A program made the position numbers and the translations under genes. A DNA stretch of 64,000 bases from Cyanodermella asteris (lineage: Eukaryota; Ascomycota; Lecanoromycetes; Ostropales; Stictidaceae): assembly GCA_900618795.1 (NCBI GenBank), contig UYJD01000003.1, forward strand, positions 1,303,627 to 1,367,626, read 5' to 3'. Below, piece by piece: positions 50,101-62,786 of the stretch (its first letter is position 1; each line of letters opens with the position of its first letter). Below the pieces are notes generated by a model. It saw only the letters and a list, made by a program, of their open reading frames with translations, was not told the DNA's origin and did no database searches.

Positions 50101-50914
50101 TGTATCTTGTATCTCCATACGAAAGTATTCCATCGCCTGCACGCACGAACCACCTCCCCGCGACTAGATTACTGTATTGGTGTAATGATCTGGCACCTCG
50201 CGAGCCTGCCTCTCGCGAGACAGGTGAGAGGTGCACGATGCCAACTCAGCTCCCTCCCGTCGAGCTCTCCCGCTCGCCTGCTCGTCTACCGCTACCACAC
50301 ACTCTCTGTCATAGTCGACCGCTTCTCTGCTGGCTGTCAATCTGTCCGATGCCCTCCCGTCCCGTCCTGTCTGCACCGCGCCTTCCAATAGTTATTCCCA
50401 ACCGGCCCCTGCCCTTGCCCTGGCTCCTGCCTCATACGCCCCATCGCTCCTTCCCTGCACCACGGTAGCAGCGAAGCTCTTAACTCGCTTCTCGCGCTAC
50501 TACCTTACCTGCTACCTCGTTTCCGATTACATACACCGGCCGCCCCATTCATCTGCTGTCCCAGATCTTTCCTCCCCTGCAACGACCAATCCCTTCGACA
50601 CGGCCATTACGACTCTCTATACGTACGCCTTTCCGCCCCATCTGACACCGCTGCCTGTCTGCGCCTCTTCACTGCTGCTACCGCGCCTGTTCCTGCGCAT
50701 ATCCTCTCCGTCCTCATCACACATCCTACCGAGCCGGGCTTCTCGCGTCTGTCCTTCGCACCGTGCCAGCCGCCCTTGTCTATACGACGTATATACCACC
50801 TCCACCGCCAGCATCACTCCCTACACCTGCTGCCGCGACGCTCTTGAAACACCCCTTCGGTCCGGATAGCTGGACACGTACCGATCTGGAGACGACAAAT
50901 CGCACTCGGTCGCC
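50101..50914 (+). promoter_or_regulatory. Promoter and pyrimidine-rich leader of the Zn2Cys6 fusion gene
   Basis: A long C/T-rich stretch leads to the ATG at 50915, similar to other regulatory genes in this window (areA, igo1). Likely a long 5' leader. Transcript ends are not visible. Confidence 0.45.
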
Positions 50915-53030
50915 ATGGCCGATTTTGAAAATCCCCCAAACTTCACCGCTGTTAACGTCAACGGCAGACCGCCCTCGCCTGCCAGATCACATCCGGCCGA
51001 TGTGCAGCAAAAAGCCAGAGACCATCAAGGCGCGAACGGCGGACACACGGCAGCGGACACCTCGAATTCCGGAGCATCCAACGGCGACGCCAGGCCAGCT
51101 CCACCTGCGCAAGCGGCCTACCGACCTGGTTCTGCGGAAAGGGAATCTGGCAAGGTAGACTCTACAATAGCGGAGCAGAGCCCGTCTAGAAAGCGCAGCC
51201 ACCCCGAAGCTTTCGACGAGTCGTCCAACTCACAGTACCCTCCGCGCTCGGCACCTCCTCGCGACGGACCCGGTCACAACCAAGGGCACGGATCTGCTCA
51301 GGAGTATCGCTCACCCGACGGGTATCAAGACGTGGCGCCAAACCACCCACAGTACAATGGACCTCAAACCGGTTCGCCTTACTCGACAGACCCCGGACTC
51401 GACGAGACTGACAGGCGGACTATGGAGGCCCTAAAAGCCAACAGCGGAACAACAAGCCCACCGCGCGATCACTACGGAGACGACGACGAAGACGAAGAAG
51501 GACAGCAGGGCATGGGTCAGATGATGTCGTCAGCGAATACCCCAACGAGGACAGCTGCCGGCGTTCTGACCAAGGACGCGAACAAGCGCAAGCGCGTCTT
51601 CAGCAATCGCACCAAGACAGGTTGCATGACCTGCCGGAAGCGCAAGAAGAAGTGCGACGAGAAGCACCCAGAGTGCCAGAATTGTCTTCGAGGAGGTTTC
51701 GTATGCGAAGGTTACACGCCAAGAGCGTCATGGCAAAAGCCGTCCTCGAATCAGCAGCGAGGACCGACGTCTCTTGCGGCGCTTCAGATAAAGGGCCCTG
51801 GCATGACGCCGCAGCGCCAGCATTCCCTCCACTACGCCGACACTCCGCAAGAGTTCCGCCCGGATCCCAGACACGACGAGCACCGCCGGGAAATGTCAAT
51901 GGCAGGTGGTCCCCCACCGCCTCCGCCTCATCATCACCCGGAAGCACTGAGACAACCATATCCTCCCCGCCAAGATGGTCGATATCCCCCGAACCAAGGC
52001 CTCACACCACGGTACGAACCAGAGGCGAGGGAACATGTCATGCACAGCGGCCCCATGCACGAGCCCAGCCCCTATCCACCTGGTCCAGGCAGCGCATTTC
52101 CCCCTCATCAAGCGCCGATCCACCACGGGGCGCCTCCTGCGCCAATGCACCCAGCGGGACAGGCCACAGCAGCAGCAGCGCTCGAGCACGTCAACAACGC
52201 CTTGCCGCCAGCTTCCACGCTCATCAACGGTTCCCCGCTGGACGCAAAGTTGCCGAGTCGGCGCCCCGGAGAGCCTTCGGAGCGCGACAAGATGCTTACT
52301 GGCGAATATTACTTGCCATATACGCCGGCGCTCATGGCAGACCGAGACCAATGTGCCGCTGCAGTGTACAGATTCAATCAGGCCTGTCAAAACCCGGCGC
52401 TGGGGTTTACACACATTGACCGGGAACGGTTGTTCCGCGAAATTGCAGGTCTCCGTCCCAATCCGGAACAGCCATACAGCGGCTCGCCACTACAGAACGG
52501 GGCCGGGGATGAGGGCAGTGCACAGGCCGATACGATGATCCCGCGTGGTCGCGTTGGTCCCGGTTGCGTAGTCGAGGCGCCGTTCCAATGTGACTACGGT
52601 TACAACCTGCAAATTGGAGCCGATGTGGTAATCGGTGCGAATTGCAAAATTGCCGATGTCTGCAATGTTAGGCTGGACAACGGTGTCGTGCTCAGTCCCG
52701 GCGTCACGTTGATGTGCGCCACGTACGGCATCGACCCGAAGGAGAGGAGGAAGGGAAAAGGCAGGGCCCTTGGTCGTGGTATACATGTCGAAGAGGGTGC
52801 CTGGATCGGGACAAATGTGACCATTTTGCCAGGTGTGCGCGTTGGAAAGTGCAGCACAGTTGGCGCCGGCAGCATGATACACAAAGTACGTCTGACACGG
52901 TTCCAGGCCCAAGATGAGTTGACTGACAATTTTGCAGGATGTTCCGCCATTCACAGTCGTGGCAGGCAACCCTCCAAAGGTTGTTCGAGGCATCGGTAGC
53001 AGCGACGAGGACCGCATGGACCAGCAGTAG
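50915..53030 (+). CDS. Zn2Cys6 transcription factor fused to a maltose acetyltransferase-like domain
   Basis: 687 residues from exons 50915-52885 and 52938-53030 (52-nt intron, phase 0). A disordered Pro/Ser/Gly-rich N-terminus with a basic KRSHPEAF stretch leads to a GAL4-type zinc cluster at about 237-264 (CMTCRKRKKKC...CQNC...C), preceded by NKRKRVFSNRTKTG. A Pro/His-rich linker follows, then a maltose acetyltransferase N-terminal domain (about 458-515, SERDKMLTGEYYLPYTPAL) and a left-handed beta-helix of hexapeptide repeats (about 548-680) ending in DVPPFTVVAGNPPKVVRG. In active maltose/galactoside acetyltransferases the catalytic His lies in a T-H-P-x-D-P-type loop; here the loop is CATYGIDP with Tyr604. 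The fold is otherwise complete. The protein is probably a DNA-binding regulator whose acetyltransferase fold senses or oligomerises rather than catalyses; this is inference. Confidence 0.9.
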
Positions 53031-54523
53031 CAATAGCAACGACGAAACGAAAGCAAGCGAAAGCCGAAGCGCTGTCAATTTGCTTGTATATTACGACGAT
53101 GAACGACGTGGCGGTGCATCATGCATGAGCATGAGAGGGTTGGAGGGCTGGCACAGCCCCTTTTTTTGGGTGTGCTGAACGATTGCATAAGCGTTATCAA
53201 AAACTCACTATTACGAACCGGCACCGAAAGTGTCAACGACCTGCATGGGTGGCTTTTGTGTATATTACAATCTTGTCTTTTGAGCTTGGAAGGGTTGCTT
53301 GCCACGTTGGAGCTTCGCACAGTTGGAGAATCTGTTGCTCTGTATCTGATGACCAGTGATGAGTAGACGTCAAATATACTTCCACATTAGGCTTCAATCG
53401 GAGGACCTTGGTGTTGTTGAAACTTTAGTCGACGGCGCCATTCCTTGATTGGACTCGAGTTGTCTCAGGTATACCGGGCTGTTACGTGTGCCGTATTCCA
53501 GAAACTTGTCTGTGCCTCTCGTCGAGCATGAGAGAAAGCGCTGGTCATGTTCTCCTGCTTGAAATGTTCTTGGTAGTACTTGGCCATTTGCGCACATGTA
53601 GAGATTCAGAGGTCCATTATCGTGCACGCGCTACAGCAGGACTTTCGCCCATCATGACCAAAGGCATACCGGTTCAATTTCTCGAATGCCAGAGGCGGCG
53701 AGAGACAGAGTGGAGCAAACGACAGGGGCACTGAGTGTCAGGTGCTAGATACCCGAGTGGAAGACAACTGCCGTATCTTGTGGTGGCTGCCCGCATGTGT
53801 GCCTGAGTGCTTCTCGACTGCTGACCCCTCACTTCACAGCTTCACTCTGCCCCAATCCATCCCAGACTCGAATCGACTCGGCCACTCTCCACAGACTGTC
53901 ACTCCACACGTCTTTCTGACCCTCGGACCACTCCCAGTCTACTACTGCTCACTGCTCGCCGGTTCGACTTCTGGTCAATTCGCTGTCACCTGACCTCTGC
54001 TTCCTCAGCTGTCTTGATTCGTCCGCCCTGTTGATCTCTTCGTCCTTCATCTCGACTTTGCAGGAACCTCGCTATCATTGACAGGAACCGCTGCGGCCGG
54101 CAAGTGCCCGAGGACGACGACGACGACAACATCTCCCGCTCGACGACGTCATCTCCCCAAGCTGTGACGCCGAGTCGAGAGCCGCCCCTGTCCGCTTTTC
54201 CTCGCTTTGTTCCCTTCGGCTGACGATCTCATCCCACAATCCACCGTGCCAGAAGACATTCGCGCACAGCCCACACCAAGCTCAAAGCGGCACTTGTACA
54301 GTCAGCTGCTCACTTCTGAAACGACTCCGACGGTAGCTCTGTGCGCGCCGCCGTCTGGCCCAAAGCGGCCCGCTTGACTTTCCACAACCTCAACCTTCAC
54401 CCCTCACTGCCCAGACCGCCGCAGCTTCAAATCGCAGGAACGATACGGGCTACTTCAACTCGCAATCGACCCGTCGCGTGTGTTGCTTTGTCGGAAACGT
54501 CGAAACCCCTTGCAGCTTCGACC
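53031..54523. other. Intergenic and long leader of igo1
   Basis: No gene recognised in the left half. From about 53800 the sequence is pyrimidine-rich and reads as the promoter and leader of the endosulfine gene. Confidence 0.5.
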
Positions 54524-55051
54524 ATGAATCCCCATCAGCGCAACAAGGTCGACATTGGGTCCATGACCCCAGATGAACAACGTCTGTTTCGTCTGTACGG
54601 AAAGTTGCCCAATCGCAATGACCTGCTTCAGAAGAAATTTCAGGTGCGCACTCACATGGCTATCCATTGTCTTTCTTGCCGCTAATATTGTTCCCAGGAA
54701 CGCAAGTATTTTGACTCTGGTGACTATGCCCTCAGCAAGGCCGGCAAAGCCAGCGACGCCGGCGTCACCTCTGTCGGCTCTCAGCACCCGGTCCCGGAGA
54801 ACATCCCACACCTCGCATCGCCCGTGCCAAATGGCAGCAACGCGCCATCCGGTAACGGTGCCCCTAATGCCGGACATCCCGGACACCAGGGCAGCGTGAG
54901 CCCGGTCAAGGAAAGCAGATTCAAGAGCGAGGACGCCGACAAGCCTCCTGGAGAGCAGGGCAAGATTGACACAGTGACCGAAGGCGCAGATACGGCCGCC
55001 ACAGACTCTCCAGTAGCGCAGGCAGCAGCAGCAACCTCTCCGACGACATGA
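54524..55051 (+). CDS. igo1: Endosulfine family protein Igo1/ENSA
   Basis: Small heat-stable inhibitor of PP2A-B55. When phosphorylated by the Greatwall/Rim15 kinase it promotes quiescence and mitotic entry downstream of nutrient signalling. 157 residues from exons 54524-54643 and 54698-55051 (54-nt intron, phase 0). MTPDEQRLFRLYGKLP precedes the signature KYFDSGDYAL, where S47 is the kinase target and D46/Y50 surround it as in all family members. The C-terminal 100 residues are low-complexity (Gly/Pro/Asn/Ala) with SPVK and TSPTT, possible proline-directed phosphosites. Length is similar to other fungal Igo proteins. Confidence 0.95.
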
Positions 55052-56021
55052 CCGCCGACAGTCCTGACGATACTGGACGACCAGTTTGCGCACTTTTACT
55101 TCAAACTACGCCTTGAAGCTTCGGATAGCCCTTCGCAACCGGTCCTGAATTACGTCCTTGGCAGGACCACAAAGGGACGAACGCATATGAGACACGACAG
55201 ATTATTGCTGCAGAATGGAGGGACGAGCGGCTCTCGGCTACCATTTCAATGACCATGGAGAACTTGTTGGCATGGGGTGCCGCAAGTGCTAGGCATCGTC
55301 GGCTCGGGAGGAGGACTGTGGCTGGCGTTTTTGGTGGGTTGACTCGTTCCACGCACGCATTATAAGCTGGAAGCATGTACGAAGGAAGACCAACAACGAA
55401 AGAGCCTGCAAAGGTACAAGAAATAGTCTCGATGACTTTTCAATTTGTCTGCTACTTGTGCTGACGACCCGAGAATACAAGTTTGTTTAAATTCCAAGTG
55501 TTATTCAGATCTCTTGTGTATAGTGCGCCCCTTTCGTTACCATGTTCGCCTTTATGGATGTAACACAGGTAAGGGACTCTCTTCCGGCCCCGAACCATCC
55601 TACTGGTCGGAATAATTCTATTGGTCCTGGTCCGACTTTGCCTTGTGTGTCTTCTCTGGGACAATCGGGATTTCTACTTGTGGTCCGCTGGCTGAGCCAA
55701 CGGTCAACCACATATACATCAGGGCTTACTAGTAGCCGCACCAATTCTGAATCAGACCAGCCATGGAATCAACCATATCAAGGGAGCCCTCCAATCCCTT
55801 CTCTCCATCTTATCCCGTCCACACCGTCCACAAAAATTCTCACTCTCAAAAACTCGACTCCGGAAAAACCTCGGAGCTACGAACAGCTACAAGCTCAACC
55901 AGAACGTCCCTGTCCGCCAAACCATCGAAGCTACTCACTCACTCACTCTCTCACTCCCTCTCGCAAGACCCAAAAAAAACCTCTCTCTTTCTCAACTCTC
56001 GCAGTATTCCCCTCCCAAAAA
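55052..56021. other. Intergenic and leader of the PPxY protein gene
   Basis: A frame in phase with the next gene is open from an ATG at 55542, but 55750-56020 is C/T-rich and leader-like. ATG TTC...CAG|GTAAGG at 55542-55574 could be a uORF or a 5' UTR exon with a donor site. Confidence 0.4.
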
Positions 56022-57366
56022 ATGTCTTCTCTCAGTCACTTCGACAGCCGCAGCCGCAGCGCCAACACCCCATACCACGAATCCGCAAGCGACATGTCCA
56101 GCCTGAGCAACAGCAACGCCAACACCCTCGGCGACTCGCCCTTTTTCTCCCAAAACAACCGCATGCGCGGCGGCGTCGTCGGCGTCGGTGGCGTCAACGA
56201 CAACCACCACAACCACAACAACCCTTTCAACGATCCCCCCTCATATCTCTCCCTGGCCCTAGCTCTATCCGCCCCTCCAAACTCGAGATCGAGCTCCATT
56301 ACCACGGACGTGGAACAGGTCAACGACGTAATCGAACTCCGGAGCTTGCCCGCCAGCTACCGCTCCGTCTCGCGCGGCCGTACCCGCGAGCGCATGTCCA
56401 GATCCGGGGGCTTGGTGAGGGCTGGGAGGTCGATGCCGCGGGGCGATGGCGACGAGCCGGAGGAGGAGGTGGTGGTGGTACAGCAGGTACAGCAGGTGCA
56501 GCAGGTGCAGGTGCAGCAGGTGAGGCGGCCGCCGCCGTCGTATGCGCAGGTCATGGAGACGGAGCAGGTGCCGAAGTATGCGGAGGATACAGGGGATGTG
56601 GAACTCGGGGAGGTGGCGCCCGGTGGTCGTGGTGGTCGTCGTCATGCTGGTGGTGATCGTCATCGTCATCATCATCATCATCAGGTTGGCGGTGTGTCGT
56701 TTGGAGGACTCATGCAACAGGGTGGGAGGGTTCCCGTTCGGGATGTCGAGGCGATGGATGGAGACGGACGAGGTTAGTTTGGGTTCCTTGAGTTTTCGTT
56801 GAAGCGACATTCGACTTTCAAATTTTACTCCTTGGTTGTTTTCAGTTCTTGCCCTGCTGACTTTGTTTCGTTTATACCCTCCCCATCGTAGACGATGGAC
56901 GGTCCTGGCTTGTTTCGTCATTCTCTGTTCTGCGGGCCTCCTGATATGGGGTATTTCGGGGCGGGCGTTTTCTGCGCAGCATATCTAGATTTTGGGTTGA
57001 ATGTGTGCGTGAGAGAGAGAGAGAGAGAGACAGAGAGCGAGCTAGCTGACGGAGGCATTCTGAAATCTAGTTCGCGGGCGAGGCGGCCGGACAGTATATC
57101 AGCGTAATCCGTGTTCCAGCTGTTGCGGGCTCCTCATCATCGTGTTGATTGTTGGCCTGTCGATGTTGGGGATCAGGAGCCAGGTTAGTAAGGGGTTGCC
57201 GGTGCCGGCTCAGCATGATGGTAATTTTCCCGGAACGAATCAGACGGTGGGAGGAGGGTTGAACACGACTGGTCTTGGACGCAGAGTTGTAGCTGGAGAT
57301 GGGGTTGTGGATGGAGAGGGAGTTCCGAGTTGGGATGGCGTTGTTTTTCGGGGAGGATGGTTGTGA
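56022..57366 (+). CDS. Putative single-pass membrane protein with PPxY motifs
   Basis: Unnamed. Proposed exons 56022-56772 and 57071-57366 join in phase (donor GTTAGT, acceptor AATCTAG, GCTGAC branch-like site) to give 348 residues. If only the first exon is used, the protein ends at a stop inside the would-be intron (251 residues). The N-terminal part is low-complexity, with DPPSYLSL and RPPPSYAQV, two PPxY motifs, a VQQVQQVQ repeat and a His-rich run. The second exon would add a Cys-rich start and a single hydrophobic span (LLIIVLIVGLSMLGI), then a tail with NQT and NTT sequons, consistent with an outside C-terminus. PPxY motifs next to a membrane span suggest a Rsp5/Nedd4 ubiquitin-ligase adaptor, which is inference. 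The 298-nt intron is long for this window. Confidence 0.48.
57010..57033. repeat. GA dinucleotide microsatellite
   Basis: About ten GA units ending in GACAGAGAGCGAG, inside the proposed intron of the PPxY gene. Confidence 0.85.
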
Positions 57367-58041
57367 GAGATGGGTGGGATGGACCGACCATGATTATTTA
57401 TGTACGAGGCAAATTTTCATATGTTTTGGGTTAATTTGGAATACATGTATATATTAAATACATGAGACTCAATCAGTACCAGTCCATGGAGTTCGCCCAG
57501 GCTGGTTTGCGGCTGTGTCGAAGGGACCTGGACGGGCATGGTGCAGTAAATTTGCAATTGCCCTTGAGTCGTCTTTTTCCGGTCCGTTCAGCTTTTGGGA
57601 GATAGTACTTGTCACCGTTACTCAACCATCCCTCTCATCAAGATTTACGTTCCGGCAGGACTTGGCGGACAACCCATACAACTCTACCACTACTGCTTTC
57701 TCAAGTCGTGAGACAGGTGTTCCTGCTGATAAATCACCTGTGCTCAGGAATCTGATCGGGTAGATAGCCCATTGCGGAGGTGAAGGACATTTTACTTTAC
57801 TTTTCAAATACAATAATAATCTCTGCCTGTATATCAGGATCCGGATTGACGAAATGGGTGAGTTAAACGTTTCGACCACCTCTCGAAGGACTCCACCATT
57901 CGAAGCTTCAGTTCCAAAACGGTCTCTCCAACACGTAGCCAAACTCACTGATCCAATTTCAATCTGGAACTACTTCTCCAGCTCGGCTCCGTAACCCAAT
58001 CTCAACAAAAAATAATCCAACATCAACAGCCGCACGACCAC
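57367..58041. other. Convergent 3' flanks
   Basis: 3' flank of the PPxY gene and of the minus-strand membrane protein; AT-rich near 57400-57470. Nothing else seen. Confidence 0.5.
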
Positions 58042-59538
58042 TCAAGGCACAGCCAGCCCAACTTTCACCTTCCGATCCGCAACAAGTAACACACTCAGCA
58101 ACACAACAAACACATAAACGCACCTAAACGCCGCAAAAAACGACTTGACGCGCAATTCGAAAAGACCCCGATACGAGCCCCACGAACTCCACGCGGTACC
58201 CTTCACCCCAACCCTCCAAACCCCAACCGTCTCCACAAACCCACGCTCGCAACCATCGACAGTTACCGCCGAATCACCGATCCGCAAAAACACATCCTGG
58301 CCCTCTGGCCGTCGGCGGCGGCGGCGGCTCTGACATATCACACCCCACACCTGCCCGAGCAGCCGCAACACGCACACGACGGCCAGACCCCCCACCAACG
58401 CCGGCCACCCGAAGGTCCTGAACTGAGCGTTCGCCGTACGCCAGAACGGGTCGGTGGTCGGCGCCCGCGGCCGTTCCCGGGCGTAGTCTGTGCGGGGAAA
58501 GGGCGCTCGTTCGACGGCGGGCCAGAGGAACAGCAGGGTCGCGAGCAGGAGCGCGAGCGTGGTGACGACGTCGGCGAACAGCCGGGTCGCGGACCAGTAG
58601 AGGGTGCTCGTGCGCAGTTTGGCGAGGCGGCCCTTGAGGACGCGGGAGGACTCGATGGCTTGGTCTGGGGATCCCAGGGGGCCCAAGGGGAAGGAGGGTG
58701 TTGGGGTGAGGGTGGCGGAGTCCGAGGTGCTGAGGCTGGCTCTGGTGGGTTGCGACGAGTTGCGGGGACGCCGTGGAGCTTGTTTCTCGGAGTACTGGGG
58801 TTGCATGGCTCTCATCGCGGCGACGAGGGCCTCGCGGTCTTCGTGCGTGGCGGGGCGGTGCGTGGGTGGGGGTATCAGTGGAGTTTCCGATCCGGACGAC
58901 GGAGCAGGGTGTTGTCTTTGTGCTGGTGAGCTCGTCGTGCTTGATCGGCCCCGAGACTCACCCGCGGCCGGCAACGCCGTCAGTATCCCATTGTCGACTA
59001 CCTTTGGACGAACAGATTTGGTAGGGACAATCATGAGCTGCGCGTTCTCGACGGTTGGGTTGAATTTGCAAACACACGAAACTATCGATCTTTCGCTCTT
59101 GCGTTTGACTCTCTCGCTCAAGAAACTTCCGATCGAAGTCGTACGGCGAATGACGGGTTCCGGCTTCTCACAAATGCACACGCTCGAAAGGGGTCGCGTG
59201 CGGTTATGTGCGAACCCAGTTTCCTCCGTAGTTGGACTTTGACTTGTTGCAAGGATCGGGTCCGGGGAGCCTGGTAGGACAGATTGAATGCTTGCCATCT
59301 GACTAGTGGAATTGAGCTCAATGCTGTCGGACATGGCTGACTGTTGGGCTTCGACCAGAGTTCGGAGAGACACCGACTTTGGCACAGAACGTTGAGCACT
59401 GCGTGAGCTGTTTTCCAGTGGGAAAAGACTGAAATCGTCCTTTTCGTCCCAACTGTACAAGTTGCAACTTAGGTGCTGTGCATCGTCGGATTCTTTGGAA
59501 AAGAGTGGCAGATCGCCGAAGACCTGCGTGCTAACCAT
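58042..59538 (-). CDS. Hypothetical membrane protein with Ser/Thr-rich N-terminus
   Basis: 498 residues, single exon, from the ATG at 59538 (MVSTQVFGDLPLF). The frame remains open for 78 codons further upstream but that part reads like leader sequence. The first 330 residues are Ser/Thr/Pro-rich and likely disordered, with no sign of a signal peptide. Then come two close hydrophobic spans (about 350-372 and 403-428) and a basic RRRRRR cluster, a small folded-looking segment (VFLRIGDSAVTVDG) and a third span near the C-terminus (VYVFVVLLSVLLVA). I do not recognise a family. Codon pattern is consistently coding, so it is probably a real lineage-specific gene. Confidence 0.62.
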   Translation of the reverse strand: MVSTQVFGDLPLFSKESDDAQHLSCNLYSWDEKDDFSLFPLENSSRSAQRSVPKSVSLRTLVEAQQSAMSDSIELNSTSQMASIQSVLPGSPDPILATSQSPTTEETGFAHNRTRPLSSVCICEKPEPVIRRTTSIGSFLSERVKRKSERSIVSCVCKFNPTVENAQLMIVPTKSVRPKVVDNGILTALPAAGESRGRSSTTSSPAQRQHPAPSSGSETPLIPPPTHRPATHEDREALVAAMRAMQPQYSEKQAPRRPRNSSQPTRASLSTSDSATLTPTPSFPLGPLGSPDQAIESSRVLKGRLAKLRTSTLYWSATRLFADVVTTLALLLATLLFLWPAVERAPFPRTDYARERPRAPTTDPFWRTANAQFRTFGWPALVGGLAVVCVLRLLGQVWGVICQSRRRRRRPEGQDVFLRIGDSAVTVDGCERGFVETVGVWRVGVKGTAWSSWGSYRGLFELRVKSFFAAFRCVYVFVVLLSVLLVADRKVKVGLAVP

Positions 59539-60025
59539 TCTGACAGTCAGGATTGGCCACGTTTGAAACGAAATGGAATGAAAGGCAGACGTCTCGAAAG
59601 ACTTTTGAACGGATTCAACAATGATTGCAACGACGTGAAAGACACCGTAGAACTTGGAAATATCTGGTGTATGAGAAAAGTGAGAGAGAAGAGGGACCAG
59701 AGAGGGGGGACAGAGCAAAAGCATACAGCACGCGTCCGATGTACGGTCTTGAGGATAAATGCATGAAAACAACCAACAAACTTGAGGGCTTTGGAAGACG
59801 AGACTGCGATAGACCGGTGGTTGTGACGTCTCGAACCACGGTCAAGTGGGGTTCATACTTTATTTAGGTACCAAATGAGCTCAGCCAAAACTTGGACCAG
59901 AAGCTATCCAAAACAAATCTTGATGCAAACCATAACTCCTCGCTAGCCAATGCTCGTCATGCGTTGATAGGTACAAAGACGAAAAATGTCGTAATGTGTG
60001 GTCGTCAGGGTCCCTCCAGCACATT
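59539..60025. other. Intergenic, nothing recognised
   Basis: Promoter and leader of the hypothetical membrane protein and 3' flank of the PLC-like gene. Confidence 0.5.
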
Positions 60026-61378
60026 CTATAAGAAGGTTATAGCGCCGAGGGCGATGGCAACAGCCGCGGAGAGAATGCCACTGTGCGGAGAGAGCAGCAT
60101 AGCGGCGTTAACGATGGCCTGACTTCTCCCGCAGCAGTTGCTGTGGTCGTAGTTGACCCCATTGTGTGTCGCTGCCACTTGGAAAACCGAGCCATTATAC
60201 GGAGACCCACGGTTATAGTAGTCAACCAGGATGAAGTTGGGAGGCCGTGTCCAATTGCCTGGAACATGTCAGTACGGTTCAAACGGAGAGGGTTATTAGA
60301 TAGGTCACTTACTGGTACATTGATCAGCGCTCAGACCAGCACTGCTGAAACCTTCGATACCATTGGTAGTTGCAATATTGGTCAGGTTAGGCACCAATAT
60401 TGCCGCACCGAGGAGGGTAACGTTCGAGTTCAAGTTGTGGTTGATCATATACAGACGGTTCTTGGCGTCGTCGTCGGACAGATTCGGCGGGCGCTGAGGA
60501 TTGCACGGAAATGCTGGGTTCGTGGGACTAAATTCGGTTTCCCACAACTGACTGAACTCGTCCAGGACGTACGGTACAGCAGTCTGGTTCACCTCGTAGT
60601 CCATGAAAATGACGGCACGCTTGCCACTGACGATCATCTGGCCCAAAGTCGGCCACGAAGTCAGGTTCATTGGGATTTGAGGCGGAACGTAAGCCATACT
60701 AGCAATGCCAGATTGCTCAAGAGCATCAGTGTAGGATGTCACTGGATCATAGCCTCCGTTGCCGATGAGGACTGTGACCACTTCGTACGGGTTCGCATTC
60801 AGCCATGCCGTCAGGTTACCCAGCCACCATTGCAGCGGACCCGCGTCGAGTAGGTCGCAGCTTGTATGACACATGTGGGGTACACCATTGACCATGTGCG
60901 CTTGTCCCTGGATCATGCGGATACCGTCGTTGAGCTGAGCAATGACACCAAGTTCTTGGTTTGAAGCAACGTTATTTGCGACATCGAACGGTGAGTTATG
61001 CGCAGTGATCATTGTGATATTGCTGTATTTGCGATTGCAGAACTCGGGGTGGCCATTGCAGGGAACGGTGTTCGAAGGTCTGCTGGCAGACTGAGTGCCA
61101 GTCGAGCTTGCGGTCATGATTCTTGTGCCTATCAAAGCACTACTTGTGGCAGCAGCGTTTGCTGTGGTGCTGCTGTTTGCAGTGGTCGAGGTGTTCGCCG
61201 ATGCAGTCGAACGGTATATTATTGAAGATCCGTAGCTGAGATATGTAACTGAACTGGGGATGCCTTCGGTCTGTGTAACGGATCTCGTGCCTGACAAGAC
61301 AACGGGAGAAGAGGACGATGAAGACGACTGAGCGAGAGCAGTCGCCGCCAGCAGCGGCAGTAGAATTGATCTTAACAT
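60026..61378 (-). CDS. PLC-like phosphodiesterase, GPI-anchored
   Basis: Secreted TIM-barrel protein of the PI-PLC X-like family, 432 residues. Exons are 60313-61378 and 60026-60258, with a 54-nt intron. The ATG at 61378 gives a clean signal peptide (MLRSILLPLLAATALA) and is preferred over the upstream alternative. A Ser/Thr/Ala stalk (about 18-100) precedes the catalytic domain: MITAHNSPFDV has the first active-site His, then NDGIRMIQGQAH and MCHTSCDLLDAG the second His region. The C-terminus ends in a small-residue site and a hydrophobic tail (GILSAAVAIALGAITFL), a GPI-anchor signal. Metal or acid residues of bona fide PI-PLCs are not all traceable, so lipase activity is unproven. Many N-glycosylation sequons are present. 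Confidence 0.85.
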
Positions 61379-62786
61379 TTTGGCAGGACTGAGGACGAGG
61401 CTGAACAAAGCAATTGTGCGAAGACTGAGCTGAAAGGGTGCCTTTCCTTTCACAAAGCCTCCCGAGACAGTCTTCAGGACGAAGAAAGGACTACGAGGAC
61501 ATGAGAGAGTGTGAAGGTAAAGATGCTCAGGAGCAGATCTGGCGCAGAGGAGGAGAGGACTCAGGGCGACGCAAAGACTAATGATGGGACGGATTGGAGA
61601 TGATCAAACGAAGCTTTGATGGTGGAAAAGTGGATTCGACCTTCTCAGATTCGTGACATCACAGCCGTCAGCGCCCAGAACGACCGGGCGCCTCCTACGC
61701 CTTTCCCGCAGCCTCACAGCGATGCTCGGACGCGGCAGCTGACATTGCACTATCCTTTACGTTTCCCAAGACGTTCCAGGCACACGGCTCTGGCATCGAA
61801 GTGCGTTGATGGCTCAAATGGCCGCGTGGACGCGGCTCACCACGTTGAGGTTGGTTGCGGAGGAGAAGGATGGGCCGGCAGATCAGATCGGACCTTGTCC
61901 AACTCACCCCTGTCGACGACAAGGTTTCGCATCGACTAGGATTCGCGTAGTGGTACGCGCTCACACGGAAGGCCGACCGGACGACTACGTATGTTGGTGG
62001 TGATTCGACACCTGCTCTCAGCCCGTCTCAAATTGGACGCCAAATCGAGGTCAATTGGCTGTGACGAAATATGCTTCAGGATTGTGCAACAAACGATTAA
62101 AAACACCGTTGCTGCTATTCCTACCAACGTGTCGAGTCCTTTGGCGGGACTTTGGCAATCCAATAAATCTTCACAACCATGGAGTCTTCTGGAGAAAGAC
62201 TCAGGATTGTCGAAGTTGAGATCGCTAGCTGTTACTCCATTCCGCCGTTGACGTCGATGGATGTGCAGGGGTATGCGTCCTTACTTCAGCCCCACAGATC
62301 CACATCACTGCTCTAAAAGTCCAGTCGGATCATATCCACAGTCGGGGCGTCGTATAATTGGACACGGCGCGGCCTGGGCGACAGAAAGCCATGTGCGTAA
62401 GACTCCAAAACTGCAAGACTCCAAGACAGCCATGACGCGCTGCCTGCCTATGATGTTTCGCTGTCTTGCGTGCTTTCTACTCCGCCAGCCCTGCTCCTCC
62501 CATTCCAGTCCCATTCCATCTTTGATTTCATGACATCTGGAGAACCGTCCCCGTGAGTCTATCATCTCGCAGGCTCCGGCATAACTGTTGTGGGACTTTT
62601 CACAGACAAACGACGGTCGGTTGTCTTGTCTCGCGGGGAACAAAGCGGCAGAGTTTCTTCCTGATTTCACGAGTAAGTCATCAATGCCCTTGTTCTTGGG
62701 CATAATACTGACAACCTCAGTCGTCGCTCTGTCTAACGTTCCAAGTCCTCCACGATCGACTTTTTTTGTGCTTGCAATCTCAAGCA
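61379..62786. promoter_or_regulatory. Divergent promoter region, PLC-like / SUR7-family
   Basis: Both promoters must lie here. It includes a likely 5' UTR intron of the SUR7-family gene (62673-62720). No gene recognised. Confidence 0.5.
62673..62720 (+). other. Probable 5' UTR intron of the SUR7-family gene
   Basis: Donor GTAAGT, branch-like CTGAC and acceptor CCTCAG in 48 nt, the usual intron size here, 66 bp upstream of the start ATG. Removing it also removes an upstream ATG (62683). No coding frame crosses it. Confidence 0.45.
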